Shown here piece by piece: positions 10,803 through 22,861 of a DNA stretch of 64,000 nt (the stretch's first letter is position 1; the number at the start of each line of letters is the position of its first letter). The notes beneath the pieces are model-generated. The model searched no databases and had not been told where the DNA came from. It saw nothing but the letters and a program-made list of their open reading frames with translations. The DNA comes from Solanum dulcamara (taxonomy: Eukaryota > Streptophyta > Magnoliopsida > Solanales > Solanaceae): assembly GCF_947179165.1 (NCBI RefSeq), contig NC_077242.1, positions 43,641,097-43,705,096 of the forward strand. Reading direction: 5' to 3'. The translations under genes and the position numbers were made by a program.

Positions 10803-13800
10803 TGTCATGACCCAACTCCGTAAGCCGCGATTGGGGTCTGACTTGGACCCCCGTATACATATCTGTCAACTATAGTCAAATTGAACTATGAGCAAAGCGA
10901 TACTACTCACAAAAACCCCAATGAGTTAAAACGTTTTTCTTTACGTGTGACCTCTTTCATTCATATCGTATCATGAAAGAGAATGCAAGCTGATAAGGCT
11001 GCCATAACATAAATATAGTTACAACGTGTCGTATAGGCATAGCCGAAATAAACTCATGAACAACCCACACATATATGTATATAGACCTCTAAGAATAGTA
11101 CGGTAAGACATGGCGGGACAGGGCCCCGACCATACCCCTGAATGAACAAATACATATATACATCGGTGGACCAATACAAAAAAACTAGGCTTCTGAATAG
11201 CAGAGCACCTCCAATCATAGGTGAGCGGAAATCCTGAGCTGGAGGATCTATGAAATGAACATCTATTCCTGCAGGCATTAAACACAACCCCCTGAAGAAA
11301 GGGGGGTCAGTACGATATATGTACTGAGTATATAAGCATACATTACTGGGATAACAACTGAAACAGAAATGCAGGAAATCAAGTATAGCATTTAATAGGG
11401 TACTGTACCTACACCTCATAAAATAAATTCCTGTATACCAGTATCACGTACCGTATCCGGCCCGCTCGGGGACTCATTATTACAAATACATCATCTATCA
11501 CTATAGGCATATGCATATTGTTAGCACTGTGGAACGTACAACCCGATCCATATATATATCAAGCACATGTCGAGGAATGACGGCCCGATCCACATATCAT
11601 GTAATAATGCCGAGGAACGATGGCCTAATCCACATATCATGTTATAATGCCGAGGAACAACAGCCCGATCCACATATTGTGTAATAATACCGAGAAATGA
11701 CGGCCTGATCTATATATCGTATGATAATGCTGAGGTATGATGACCCGATCCGTATAATGTATAACAATGCTGAGGTACAATGGCTCGATCCACATATCAT
11801 AGAACAATGCATATACGTGCATGTAAAACTTGGTAACATGTCAAACATCCCTCAGGTATCACTATAAAGCATGTTCCAGAGCCCTTAGGTATAGGAGCTT
11901 ACACATTTCATCACTATTCAGCCTATAGAAGGCTTGAGGGTCGTAGTTCAACTACTTTAAGACCCTTATCATTCAAAAGTGAGTAAAAGTCATGAGTCAC
12001 ATCCAGAGCCTATAAATGGAACTATCTCTAACTCATATCATACCTCGTTTCACTTACATTAATCCATTCCAAGGAAATGAAGAGATAGGCTTCACGTGTA
12101 TTACTTTTTATCACGTAAAAGGCTTACAAGACCATAACTCAATCATCGCAGGAGTTCTAACATCAAGAAGTGAATAAGATTAATGAATCATGCTCGGGAT
12201 TCTAAGAATGGGACTATCTCCATATTACATATACCAACCACTTATGCCTAAGACATGCCAAAATAAGAGAAGATAAGTTTTACATACTTATGCCAAAAAC
12301 ATGCCAAAAGAAAGCTTCACATACCTCGTATGGACTTCTCTTCATCACGTTCACGTCGTTGTCCTCCGAACCTATTTAACATGGAAGAAATGCGAGTATC
12401 AACAATCTTAACTTTTCAGTGCCCTCGATTGCATCTTAGCATTCATGGAACCTATTCCCTTATTCGTCTCCTCGACTATTTCTTTAATTAGTTAAGGTAT
12501 TAACGAAAATTTGCAGCACCTCCCCTATAAAGTGCCTTATCTGAATTTCCAATTACATCCCTAATCACTACAGCCGACCAACAACAACACCCTGCATCAT
12601 ATAAATATAAAACATGGCGACATCACGCAATACATGCTCCAAACAACTTGCTGAAAATTATGACACCAAAATAGGGTTTCTAGTCTTTATTTCGCAAAGC
12701 CTTTATTTATACGAAACGAGGGGTCGTGTGTCTGATAGAAACAGCACCCACACCCCTTTTAGAACCCATTTAGGCCCTGCAACAAATCCCACACACCAGC
12801 AGCAGTACACCACAAGCACAACACTTTACTTCGACGACAATTCAACTATAGCAATTATGATTTAGTTTATTTTAAACGTCAAGCATCGCCATGATGTTTT
12901 CACATTTCCATCTACTTAAAAAACATATAATACACTTAATACCAACACCATAACCTCCAAATTGAAATTAAAGACCTTACCTTACCCGAATATGGCCAAA
13001 ACTTGCCAACACTATCAAAACGTGAATTCTGGACAGCCTACTCTCTTGTATTGTCGCTTAGTTTCGAAGGAATAATTGAGGGAAAAAGGATTTGTGGCCT
13101 CAATGAAAGTTATAGAAATGTGTCTCAGGGTCGCATAAAAGTTTGAATCACCCCTACAGAAACTTTTTACAATAAGATATACCCAAAATACCAACAGCAG
13201 TCCGTGTAGGATTTCCCAAACTAAAATCTGGGCAGAACCTCCCCCATACTTCCTCACCCTTTTTTGAGCAGATAAAAGCCAAAGTGGATTTTATAGGATA
13301 AATGAAAGTTATATACCTATAAAATATCTTTCCAAAATATCTTTAATCACATGAAATGAAGCCTTACACAAGGAGTTATACTTGTATTACTAACAACAGT
13401 TTAATTCAAAAACGGGTCTGTTCCCTAGCATTTTCTCTCTTTCTTTCTCTCACGTTTTCTCTCTTGTTCTTGGCTGAAATTTGGATGAGAATCATATTAT
13501 GAGCCATATAAAACACATATATACACCTCCAAGATGTTGAGGAATGCCGTAAATAATTAATTCACGGAGAGAAAATTGGAAACTTACCTTAGTTTGTCTT
13601 AAACCGTGGCTGCTCTCTTTTCTCTCTATGTTTGCTGAAATTTTGGATGAAGAATGAGTTAATAGTCATCATAAGACATATATATGTACCTCTTTAGAAG
13701 GTGCCACGTGGCAGCCCCCTAGGGGTGCCACATGGCAGCCTTCTAGGGTGCCACCTCAACCCATACGGCCAATCACATGCTGGCATGTGGCAGTGGGATC

Positions 13801-14191
13801 AAACCCAAGATGCTGAATCACCTACTTCAGCCTAAGTAGGTGCATCACCTACTTGCTTTGAGTAGGGGCGTCGTTTCCTTATTTCCCTTCCCTAGGTCCA
13901 TAATCTCGTCTTACTTCAAGATTCTTTGCATTCCTTGCTACTTAAGCTCGACGTATACTCAAGTAGCTTAATTACATAGGAAATCCAAGTAGATAGAGTC
14001 CTACGACTCATTACTTGGCCTCCAACTCCTTCTAAATTCTTATAACCCTATTTCCAATCTTCCCTATTATGGGGTATCTCATTCTCCTTCCCTTAGAGTT
14101 ATTTGATAGCGTGGTAGACAATCTAAGTCACGTGGCAACTTTTAAGAAGCTTAAGAAATCATTCCGAAGTACCAAAGTATGGGGCATAACA
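10803..14191 (-). mobile_element. R-family solo LTR, copy B
   Basis: This is a single minus-oriented LTR of 3,389 bp. Read on the minus strand it starts TGTTATGCCCC and ends GGGTCATGACA. Both flanks carry the same five bases, ATATA (10798-10802 and 14192-14196), a perfect TSD, so it integrated as a full element into copy A/C and later collapsed to a solo LTR. It holds a roughly 46-bp tandem array (about 11570-11815), the paired hairpins (about 11283-11338), and a module at about 13015-13440 that matches the P1 LTR. A TATA-like run is at about 13675. The plus-strand frame 12614-12865 and the minus-strand frames here are LTR sequence. Confidence 0.88.
11570..11815. repeat. About 46-bp tandem repeat inside LTR B
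   Basis: Five to six imperfect units each contain gaggaacgacggcccgatcc-like sequence, then cacatatcat, then ataatgc. Minisatellite expansions in U3/R are common in long plant LTRs. Unit boundaries are approximate. Confidence 0.75.
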
Positions 14192-14199
14192 ATATATAT

Positions 14200-14420
14200 C
14201 ATACCCTGACCTTTATGGGACACGGTCAATAATTATGTTATCTTACCATCATATACATATATCATACCCGTCCCTTTATGGGACTCGGTCATACCTAGCC
14301 CTTTATGGGACTCGGTCAAACCTCGCCCTTTATGGGACTCGGTGAATACTTATATCATCTTATATCATACCTGACCCTTTATGGTACTCGGTTGTACCTG
14401 AGCCTCTTGTGAGGGACTCA
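14200..14420. repeat. Short tandem repeat with gggactcggt
   Basis: The phrase ccctttatgggactcggtc recurs four to five times at 25-60 bp spacing. Related singletons occur in the other R-family LTRs, and in the plus orientation in F at about 27020-27300 as gagtccc...gggtatg. Confidence 0.75.
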
Positions 14421-15221
14421 GTGGAAGATATATTAACCATATGCACGAGCAGAGCAGTGAGTAACCATATGCAAGCTAAATGATTATCTGAGACTCTATA
14501 AAATAGCCAAGTGAACCGTCACTTGAAGATACAGGTAGTAATTGCTTTATGCACCCTCTGAGGGTCATTGGGGATCATATTAAGTGGAGCCTTAGGCATC
14601 ATAGACGTGCATCAAGATAATGCTACACAGATTACGCAATTAGAGACATTCATCACCCTAGATCCCTTAGGAATACGAGCTTGCGTATCCAGTTACTACC
14701 CAACATATGGAAGGCTCCAGGGTAGTAGTTCAACTACTTTAGGACCTTTAACATTCAAAAGTGAGTACAAGCCAGGAGTTACCCCGAGAACCTATAAATG
14801 GAATTACCTCTAACTCATATCGTATACTGCTTCACTTACATTAAGCCATTCCAAGCGAAGGAAGGGATAGGTTTCACATGAACTACCTTTCGTCATGTAG
14901 AAGACTTACAAGACAATAGCTCAACTATTGCAGGAGTTCTAATATCAAGAAGTAAATAAGATTTATGAACAATACTCGGGGTTATATGAATGGAATTATC
15001 CCCACAGTACATATACCAACCACTTATGTTTAAGATATGCCAAGATAAAAGAAAAGATAAGCCTTACATACTCTCTACTCCCCCTTATATAGCCGTCATA
15101 CACATATGTGTCGTGGAATGTACAGCCCAATCCTTAGATAGCAATATATATCCTACTTGGCCCATAAAGGGACTCGGTACCATAAAAATTTCATCATAAC
15201 ATCATAACTAATGTCAAAGAC

Positions 15222-15432
15222 ATATCAAGAGAAAGAAGGTAGCTTCACATACTTATGCCCAAAAATATGCCAAGAGAAAGAAGGTAGCTTCACATACTTA
15301 TGCCTAAAAACATGCCAAGAGAAAGAAGGTAACTTCACATACTTATGCCCAAAAACATTCCAAGCGAAATGAGGTAGCTTCACATACTTATGCCCGAAAA
15401 CATGCCAAGAGAAAGAAGGTAGCTTCATATAC
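15222..15432. repeat. 45-bp tandem repeat, about 4.7 units
   Basis: The unit contains ccaagagaaagaaggtagct followed by tcacatacttatgcccaaaa. Because 45 is a multiple of three, it gives a minus-strand open frame (15225-15428) of 15-residue repeats. This is a by-product of the array, not a gene. Single copies of the unit occur in LTR B (about 12245-12330) and in the right LTR of E (about 39280-39350). Confidence 0.85.
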
Positions 15433-16835
15433 CTCCTATGGGTTGTCCTTCACCACGTTCGCCTCATCGTCTTTTGAACCTATTTAATATTGAAGAAATA
15501 CTAAGATTAATAACCTTCCACTTTCCAACTTCCAAATCCACAACCAAGTATCCATAGGAATCATTTCCTTATCAATTTCCCTCGACTAGTTTACTACTAG
15601 TTCCGAAGTTACTGGAAATCGGGCAACATCTCCCCTGTAACTTGCCCTATCCAACTACTAATCTTAGCATCCATATTACCAACAACAACCAGCATCTATA
15701 TATACAATCAAATCACTTCAATATTACTCAATAAAACTCCAAATAACTAGCTCTAAACTACGATGCCAAAATAGAGTTTTTAACCTTTATTTCATAAGAC
15801 CTTTAATAATACGAAATGGAAGGTCATCTGGATGAAACAAGAAGTATCCACACCCCTTTTAGAACACTTTCCATCCCTGCAACACAAAATCTAAGCAGCT
15901 ACAATCATAGCACCACAATCACAACACACTACACGACTTCAATTTGACTATAACAACTTCAATTTAGTTTGTTTCTAACGTCAAGCATCCTTATACAATT
16001 TTTCCACTTCCAGCCTTATTTAATACATTTAATATACCTCATAACCATATCATAAACTCCAATTTTATAGGGCAAGCCTTACCTTTCCCCAAATTCGCCA
16101 AAACTCACCTCGGAAGTTCTCCTAGCGCGGCTGAAACTTCGTGGCTATTTGTAATCCTTTTGGTGCTGCTCCGAATCATAAATTTAAATTACTAACACCT
16201 TCATACCCTTGTGTTATATCCTAGATAATTAATTCACAGAATAAAATCGGAAAACTTACCATTTTTTTCTCCAAATCCATGGCGCTCTCAATCTAGCTCG
16301 AGGATTCTCTTCTCTTCTCTTTTCTTTCTAGAAATTTCCTTGGATAAGAATGACTTCTTTTGGATAAAGATTACCATAAACCATATATATATATATATAG
16401 AATACGTTAGGGGGTGACATGTGTCATCCCCTAAAAGGTGACACATGTCAAGCCCTCCTAGGGCCAACACACCACACCTCTAACCTTAGGCTGCCACATG
16501 GAAGGTGGGGCCCACCCCCATGATTTAGCTGCTGAAACATGGCACTTCCACCTGCTGACACACGACACTTTCTCTTGCGTCCATATGTCACCCTCTTTTC
16601 CTCCTCATGGGTTCGTAATCTCGTCTTACTTTACGAACCTATGTAATCCTTGTTATGTAAGCTTGGTATGAACTCGAGTAGCTTAAGAATGTAAGATTTT
16701 CATGTTTGTAGCTTACTAAATAGGCCGAGTCCTATGAATCAATACTTGGCCTCCAACTTCTTCTGGATTCTTGTACCCTTATTTCCAATCTTCTCTATTA
16801 TGGGGCATCACATTCTCCTTTCCTTAGAGTTCTTT

Positions 16836-18205
16836 TTTCACGACTCAAGCCCACACGCCGCGACTGGGGTCTAATCTGGACCCTCCGTATATATATCTAT
16901 CAGTTGTGGTCATATTGAACTGTAAATAAAATAATATCATGTAACAGAGCCCCACTAGGCGATAACATTTTCATAAACCTGTAGCCCTTTTCGTTTGTAT
17001 CACAACATGATAGGGCACGCAAGCCGACAAGGATGCCATGACACATTAACATATATCATATATCATGTAGGCCCAGCTTATGCAAACTGACACAGACAAC
17101 CCACATATACATATATCTACATACCTCTAAGAATAGTAACAGCAACATATGGTGGGACAGGGCCCCGCCGTACTCCTGAATGCACAAATATATACATTAA
17201 GTGACCAGTATCAAATATTAGGCTCCAGAACAGTGAAGCACTTCTGATATAGTTGAGAGGAACTCCTAAGCTGATGGATCTCCAGAATGAACATCTGTAC
17301 CTGCGAGCATGAAATGCAGCCCCCTGAGAAAAGAGGGGTCAGTACGATATATGTACTGAGTATGTAAAGCATAACACATCGTAACTGACACCATAACTGA
17401 AATAGGGATGCAGGGGAAACGTATACCAATTAACAAATTAATGTACCTGCACCTTAGGACACGTAATCTTATACACCATCATATATTGTTCCCAGCCCTT
17501 TAGTAAAATCAGTGTTATAGTCATATTCTCATATTCACATATTATCGTATCATCATGCATTTCATTTCATCATATCATTGTTTACGGTATACCATCATCG
17601 TATACGGTATCATATCCTCATACACGGTATAATCTTATCACGCATGTCATCATATTACACCAGTTTACTACGGGGCTTGGGGTCACAATGTATCACTCTA
17701 ATCTCATAAGCATGCCTACATAAAGTTTCTGGCCCTTTAGTGAGGGACTCAGTGAATGGAGTGGTGTATGTCTATAGCGTACCATCATAATACTCATACG
17801 TATCGGGCCCTTTAAGGAAGGACTCAGTGTTTCTTCCTTAATTCGCCACATACACCATCACAGTACAGATGGCCTGGGACTCGGTGATTAATCATATCGC
17901 CATAATATATAACATATATCACACCTCAAGTACGACATAGTCTCCTCGTGTATGGAACTATACATATCCGGCCCAGGACGCAGTGAAAGAAGTAGTAAAA
18001 CTATGCATGATAACGTTCCAGGCCCATTGTGGGACTCGAAGAAGGATGGGTTACAGTATGCATGAGTAGAGTAGTGAGAAACCATATGCAACAAAGTCAT
18101 CATTCGAGACTCAATGAAATAGTCAAGTGAACGATCACCTGAAGACTAAGGGAGTAATTATCCGAAGTACCCCTTTAGATGTCATTAGGGCTTATTATGG
18201 GCTAG
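16836..18205 (-). mobile_element. R-family LTR copy D, truncated
   Basis: It starts with ttcacgactcaagcc, a decayed form of the R terminus, and runs through the family landmarks: acaacccacatata at about 17098, hairpins at about 17317-17370, and gggactcggtg repeats at 17690-18030. Homology with the complete copies fades at about 18205, where element K begins, so roughly 60% of the LTR is missing. A palindromic-looking tract of tatacggtatcatat repeats lies at about 17580-17640. The frames at 17211-17429 and 17888-18103 are LTR sequence. Confidence 0.75.
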
Positions 18206-18269
18206 GCAGTAGACTTCATTCCCTTTCCCTATCCTTATTACCGATCTTTTTGAGCGGACGGGGTCCTAT

Positions 18270-19179
18270 TTTTTAATGCTACTGATGTTAGAGTGTCCCC
18301 TGCTTCATCTAGTGATATATGTTAGATTGAGATAGATTATTGTCAAGGCTTAGAGGAGACCGACACTAGTTGATATGACACCCATAGTATAAACGAAGTC
18401 TCCGAAGGTAGGCACTACACCTCCCGCTCTTATTGCACTAGGTACATTGATTACAACATCTACTTCTACTATCCGTCCACCTTCTTCCACATCTCGTCCT
18501 CTACTTACACAAGCCATGCTTTACTAGATGGGAAACCTTGCCCATTCTGTGGATGTGAGGGCCTCGAGAGTCAAGTTTACAGTCCTGACCATGATTGCTA
18601 TAGATATTAAGACTACTCTTTCTCCTACATGGGAAGAGATGATGGGACATTTTTCATTGTTTATTAAGTATGAATTACTTTTAGATACTCTCACCACTCG
18701 AGTTGAGGAGAGGGAGCGAGCCAAGGGCTGCTCAACAGACTTGGTAGCCCCATGGGATGATATTAGTGAGTTAAGGAGGGTCATGGATAAGATTAATTCC
18801 ACATATATTTCTATTTTGTAGGGTGGTGTTGACACCCCCCGAGGTTCCTAGTTTAGAGTTGCCTCTGATGAACAGACATGTGTCTAGTTCTGAGGTCCCT
18901 CAAGCTTGAATGACTGGAGTTGATGATACTATTACTGATGATGATGAGTCCGAGCTTCTCAAAACTGATGTGGCTAATAAAGGTAGGACGGAGCATTAGA
19001 CCAAGGATACATATGAGATCCTTGTAGATTTTGAGGATGTCCAGCTTCAATTGGTTGTAGAATGCTCCCTTGAGGACCCATCTATTATTGAACCAACTTC
19101 TATCCCTCCTAGAGAGACACTGGGCATTGATTGCATAGTTAAGGATGCATCTGCGGTTCAACGAGCTCCTCATGCTTAG
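18270..19179 (+). pseudogene. Solanaceous retrotransposon 3' ORF ('polyprotein protein' type), decayed
   Basis: The plus frame is open at 18528-18821. It contains VDVRASRVKF, a stretch ending LLLDTLTTRVEERERAKG, and LRRVMDKINSTYISIL. That succession (VDVRAS, LDALT-RVE, LR-DVD-LKSTDIS) is one I associate with proteins often annotated in Solanum as 'polyprotein protein' or putative plant transposon protein. The sequence upstream (18270-18520) and downstream, to TAG 19177-19179, can be read in related frames but holds stops. The acidic serine-rich C-terminal part is still visible (DDESELLKTDVANKG). Function of the family is unknown to me; an env-like position is only inferred. The opposite-strand frames 18524-18835 and 18853-19173 are shadows. 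Confidence 0.5.
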
Positions 19180-19181
19180 CT

Positions 19182-19199
19182 TATCTCTCTCTCTCTCTT

Positions 19200-19231
<32 letters not shown>
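19182..19231. repeat. (TC)n microsatellite
   Basis: This is a run of TC dinucleotides interrupted once by ttgt, about 50 bp long, just after the 3' ORF of element K. Confidence 0.95.
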
Positions 19232-19235
<4 letters not shown>

Positions 19236-19239
19236 ATCT

Positions 19240-20787
19240 TTATATTTTTATTTTTCATTAAGGACACTAGTTTTTCATTTTGATAAGGTGAGGTTACCTT
19301 AGATACCTAGCCATTTAATTGAAGTTTCTTTATTTTTGGGTTGTAGTGACTCTAGTTTTGGTTATTTTTATGATGTTTTGATATTTTGGGTTGTAATTAT
19401 AACTTCTTTATTTTGATTGGTTGTATCAATTTAGTTTTGGAATTTGTTCACCCTCTTAATTTCTATTGATGTTGTCTAGTATTCACTTGTACATTCGAGA
19501 GTCAATTTTGATCAATATTAATAACTTGAATAGTGCTCTTGATGAACTACATGTTTGTGTGAGTCCAACAAGGTAATATGAGTTGCATAAATATTGTGTG
19601 AATTCTTAGCATCTAATTGTAACTAGTTAAATATCTATTTTGAGTCTTTCAATGATCTTTCACACAAGCTTAATTTGTAGATTTGTGTTTGATGATCATG
19701 TTGGAATGCCATGCATGTTGATGTTTACATGAAAAATGTGCATGAGGATACGTAAAACATTCCCTGTTGGTCTAAGTTATTGGCATTAGTGAATGAAAGA
19801 AATGATTTTAGGCACAAATTTTTTAAAGTGAACCTAAATGCTATACCTTTTTGTGACCTCCTTGTGAGTATGTGAATCTAGTTTGGCACCATTTTAGCCT
19901 ATCTGATGAAACATGAACACATATGTTGAACCGGTTGTTGAAATCATCATTGTTTTTCCAACCTATAACTTTCTTAAAGCTTTGGTTTTTTTGAATATCC
20001 AACTTAAATCAAAAGCCTATGTTGGGGATATGGTAAGAACGCAGAAATAAATCAGGTAAAAATTTTGTGAAAGTCATTCTTGGAAATATGTAGTGAAAAA
20101 GATGGAACCCCTCCATATTAAAAAGAAAGAGAAAAGATACAAAAAGAGAATAAAAAGAGAAATGAATGAAATGAACTTGTTGTGTTTCATTTAGAAAATA
20201 AAAATGGTGTCCAATGATCTATATTAATGATTTGTGTGATATGAGTAGGCCCAGGATAATTCGTGAATATGAGAAGAATGATAGAAAAGGTATAAAAATG
20301 AATTTGAGATATGTTTCAAGAAGGTAGAGTCACAATGATCATATACATGCCCTCAGCCCTATTACAATCCTTGGAAGACCTTTTTGATATTGCATGAGCC
20401 AATTGATGTATTTGTTTTAAAATGTGGGTAAGACTATAGAAGCAATTATACGTATTTTTCTCGTTGGTAGTGTGGAAGTTGTATTCAATTCCTTAATTAT
20501 AGTCTTTGATTGGCTTTGAGAGAGTATGGATTCATTATTGATGTGATGGCATTCTAGTAAGTTCGTTGAGCATGAATTTGCATTTGAAGTGAGAATATGG
20601 GAGCATGAACTCTAATTAAGCTAGTCATAGTTTAAAAGTTTAAGTGCATAATTGAATATTGCATGTTTATATGGAACCTTGCTTGCAATTTCATATTGAT
20701 TCTCAAGGAGCACCGCTTGTAGACATCAGTTTTGAACTAATTGAGTTCTTGATTCACTTATGGACAGGCAAAAATTTTAAGTTGGGG
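19240..20787 (+). other. Non-coding 3' region of element K
   Basis: No coding signal was seen in 1.5 kb. It is T-rich, with an A/G-rich tract at about 20115-20170 (aaaagaaagagaaaagatac). It ends in a candidate polypurine tract, aagttgggg (about 20779-20787), directly before the LTR. I read it as the untranslated 3' part of the retroelement. Confidence 0.5.
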
Positions 20788-22437
20788 TGTTAATGAGTTG
20801 GGAATTTCAACTTATTTAGGGCTTAAAATCTAATGGAATAGTGTCCTATTTGCCTATATTATTCCTATAATTGACATTAAAGTGTTGATTTGTATATATA
20901 AAGGATTAGGGACAAGGCATTGACTCTATATTGAAGAAAAGAACCAAATTGTTGGCAAAACAGTGAAAAAGAAGACTGAATTTTGCAAAGGAGTCCTTGG
21001 CAACTCTCCAAGTTGCCTCTTTTATCACCTAAAAGCCTTGAAAGATGAAGCCAAAAGTCAACTATGCTTGGCAATCCCAACTCCTGAAATGCAACTCGCA
21101 AAAGTGAAAGGTGAGTCCGATTGGGCTTGCAGAGATGAACTGAAAATGTTGCTCAGGTAAAAAGACAAAAAGATGAATGGAATGAAAAGATGGCGACCCG
21201 CCAAATAGGAAGGCAATCTTGACTGAGCTCTTCAAATTATTCTGCAATATCTAAGCAGTCTAAGAAACAAAAATGCGAGTAAGAACTCTAATTATCAACC
21301 CGCCAAGTTGATCTGCAATATCAATCGAGCTTGCCAAATGCTATCTTGAGCACTGAAGAACTCAAGAGAAGGAAAGGCAAGTAGACCTTCCATTTGGTGA
21401 CTCACTGAGCCCATTGACGGGCACGACTAACGTCATTAAAGTGGTTAAGGAGTGTTTTTCAGCCAATTTATGTGGGAGGTATAAATATTCTAAAAGAAAG
21501 AGAATTTGGTATCCTAGAACTGTTGTGAACTCAGAGAATAGAAAATTCCTACTGATTGGAGTTCTGAACATTATATTTGGTGAAATTTGGGAATTCTAGC
21601 CTTGAGCATTTGAAAATTGAAGTGTAAATCAGCTAAATCTAATAGAGATAATTACTTCACTATAAGTTCTTTCAATTTTGTAATGTGTAGCTAAACTCCA
21701 TCCTTCTAATGAGGTGATAATGTAGTTGATTTGTAGTTTTTGAATATGGCTTCTTGTACTAGCTCAATACTTTGTAAATTTGATATGGGTTTTGTTAATT
21801 CAACATGTTTTTATTTATGAATTAAGGTTGCAAACTTAATTCTATTTTATATCTTCATATTAGCTTAAGAAGGTTATGTGAAGTGGATGAATTAACAAAT
21901 AGCCACTGATGCATGCTTGTCCATTGCAAATTTCTCTTCTGAGAGGAAATTATGCTTAGAATTGGGTTAATTTGTTCTAGCACCCATGTTTAGGTTTTTG
22001 ACGGCTTGCATGTAGAGTCGACTAGTGATCGAAAGTTGCTTGCCGTATGACAGTTTAACCTAGCCTTGTCATTGATAAATAACGATATTAAGTTGTACTT
22101 TTACCCTATTCATACTATAATTCTAACTACACACCTACCCTAGAAGTCCCTCTTATACTTGTTTAAACTCCATGACTATTGATTTGTTAGTGATAGACTA
22201 GTAAAATCTTTTAATTGATAATTGAAACTTACGAATTTCAACTCTATAACAATTTATATTATGTCACACTTTCCTTATTTCAACTGTATAATAATTTATA
22301 ACACTTACGTACTTCATATTTGAATTCTATTCTAATACCATTCCTTATGGGATTCAACCCCAACTCATAGTTGGGTATTTTTATTGACAACAATCACCTA
22401 CATTTTGAGTCATAAAAAGTGTACTTGAGCATTGTCA
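20788..22437 (+). repeat. K 3' LTR
   Basis: It begins TGTTAATGAGTTGG after a purine-rich tract and ends GAGCATTGTCA, giving TG...CA termini and 1,650 bp. A clear TATA box (tatatataaagg, about 20893-20904) sits about 105 bp in, a sensible promoter position. The middle has several (g)cgacccgcc/cccgccaag repeats (about 21192-21330). The reading frames inside (20877-21101, 20963-21160, 21414-21599) lack recognisable domains. The partner LTR is not in the window, so the boundaries rest on termini and context. Confidence 0.6.
20893..20904 (+). promoter_or_regulatory. Candidate TATA box in K LTR
   Basis: tatatataaagg lies 105 bp into the LTR. Sequence and position fit an LTR core promoter; activity is untested. 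Confidence 0.5.
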
Positions 22438-22453
22438 ATGCACCATTGAGAAA

Positions 22454-22861
22454 CTACTTTCTGGCCTTAAGGTATGAGATAAAATGACCCTTAGGCACCA
22501 TTGAACTACCCTTCAACTTAGAAACTAACTCATTTGGCAATTGAAATTTGATAACTCGAGTTCTACAATTGACTAAGGCATGACAAGCAAAAAGCCAGTC
22601 CATACCAAGATTGACATCAAAATCCACCATTTCCAACTCAACTAAGTTGGTTGTGGTATCTTTATGATATATGGAAACTTTAAAATCTCTATACACTTTC
22701 TTAGATAGAATAAACTCACCAATAGAAGTAGAAATACTGAAGGGCTCTAAAATACGCTTGAGACAGATCCCAAATTTTATAGTTGTATATGGATTCACAA
22801 AGGACAAAATATCAATCAGAGCAAGTAAGGCATAAACATCATAAGAAAGGACTTTATACAT
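22454..22861 (-). pseudogene. Element I aspartic protease remnant
   Basis: This is an open frame of 135 residues matching the gypsy protease region (YDVYALLALIDILSFVNPY near the start, NLGMDWL in the middle). In relatives the active site reads LLDPGA; here Asp-Pro-Gly is replaced (LLALID), so the catalytic Asp is lost although the frame stays open. It ends ISYLKARK and stops; pol does not continue because K begins at 22437. Confidence 0.8.

Larger units (their letters stand above)
14192..16835 (-). mobile_element. R-family LTR copy A/C, segment 3 (LTR 5' part, truncated)
   Basis: Third piece of the LTR begun at 787. It opens with the ATATA duplication left by copy B and continues with R-family order, ending in the cattctcctttccttagagtt block normally about 110 bp from the LTR start. 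It is cut there by copy D, so its TG terminus is missing. It contains two tandem arrays described separately and a (TA)n run at about 16385. Reading frames here (14568-14813, 14990-15199, 16288-16470) show no protein similarity I recognise. Confidence 0.75.
18206..22437 (+). mobile_element. K, 3' half of an LTR retrotransposon with a 3' ORF
   Basis: This consists of a degenerate reading frame (18270-19179), a long non-coding stretch (19240-20787) and one LTR (20788-22437). The order ORF, long 3' UTR, purine-rich tract, LTR fits an Athila/Tat-type or a non-autonomous element whose gag-pol and 5' LTR are absent. The right edge abuts pol of element I, so K probably inserted into I and everything to its left was lost or rearranged. 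No TSD can be checked. Confidence 0.55.

Noticed and set aside
11637..11848. Minus-strand ORFs with Tyr/Ile/Cys-rich repeats
   Set aside because: They are translations of the 46-bp array in LTR B.
12614..12865. Plus-strand ORF of 83 residues
   Set aside because: It lies inside R solo LTR B, antisense to the element, and the matching stretches in the E LTRs do not keep the frame by eye.
15225..15428. Minus-strand ORF of 15-residue repeats
   Set aside because: It is the translation of a 45-bp tandem array inside an LTR; 45 is divisible by three, so the frame stays open by construction.
15222..15432. CRISPR-like spaced repeat
   Set aside because: The units are contiguous with no unique spacers, and the genome is eukaryotic; it is a minisatellite.
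18524..19173. Minus-strand ORFs of 103 and 106 residues
   Set aside because: They are antisense to the recognisable plus-strand 3' ORF of element K.
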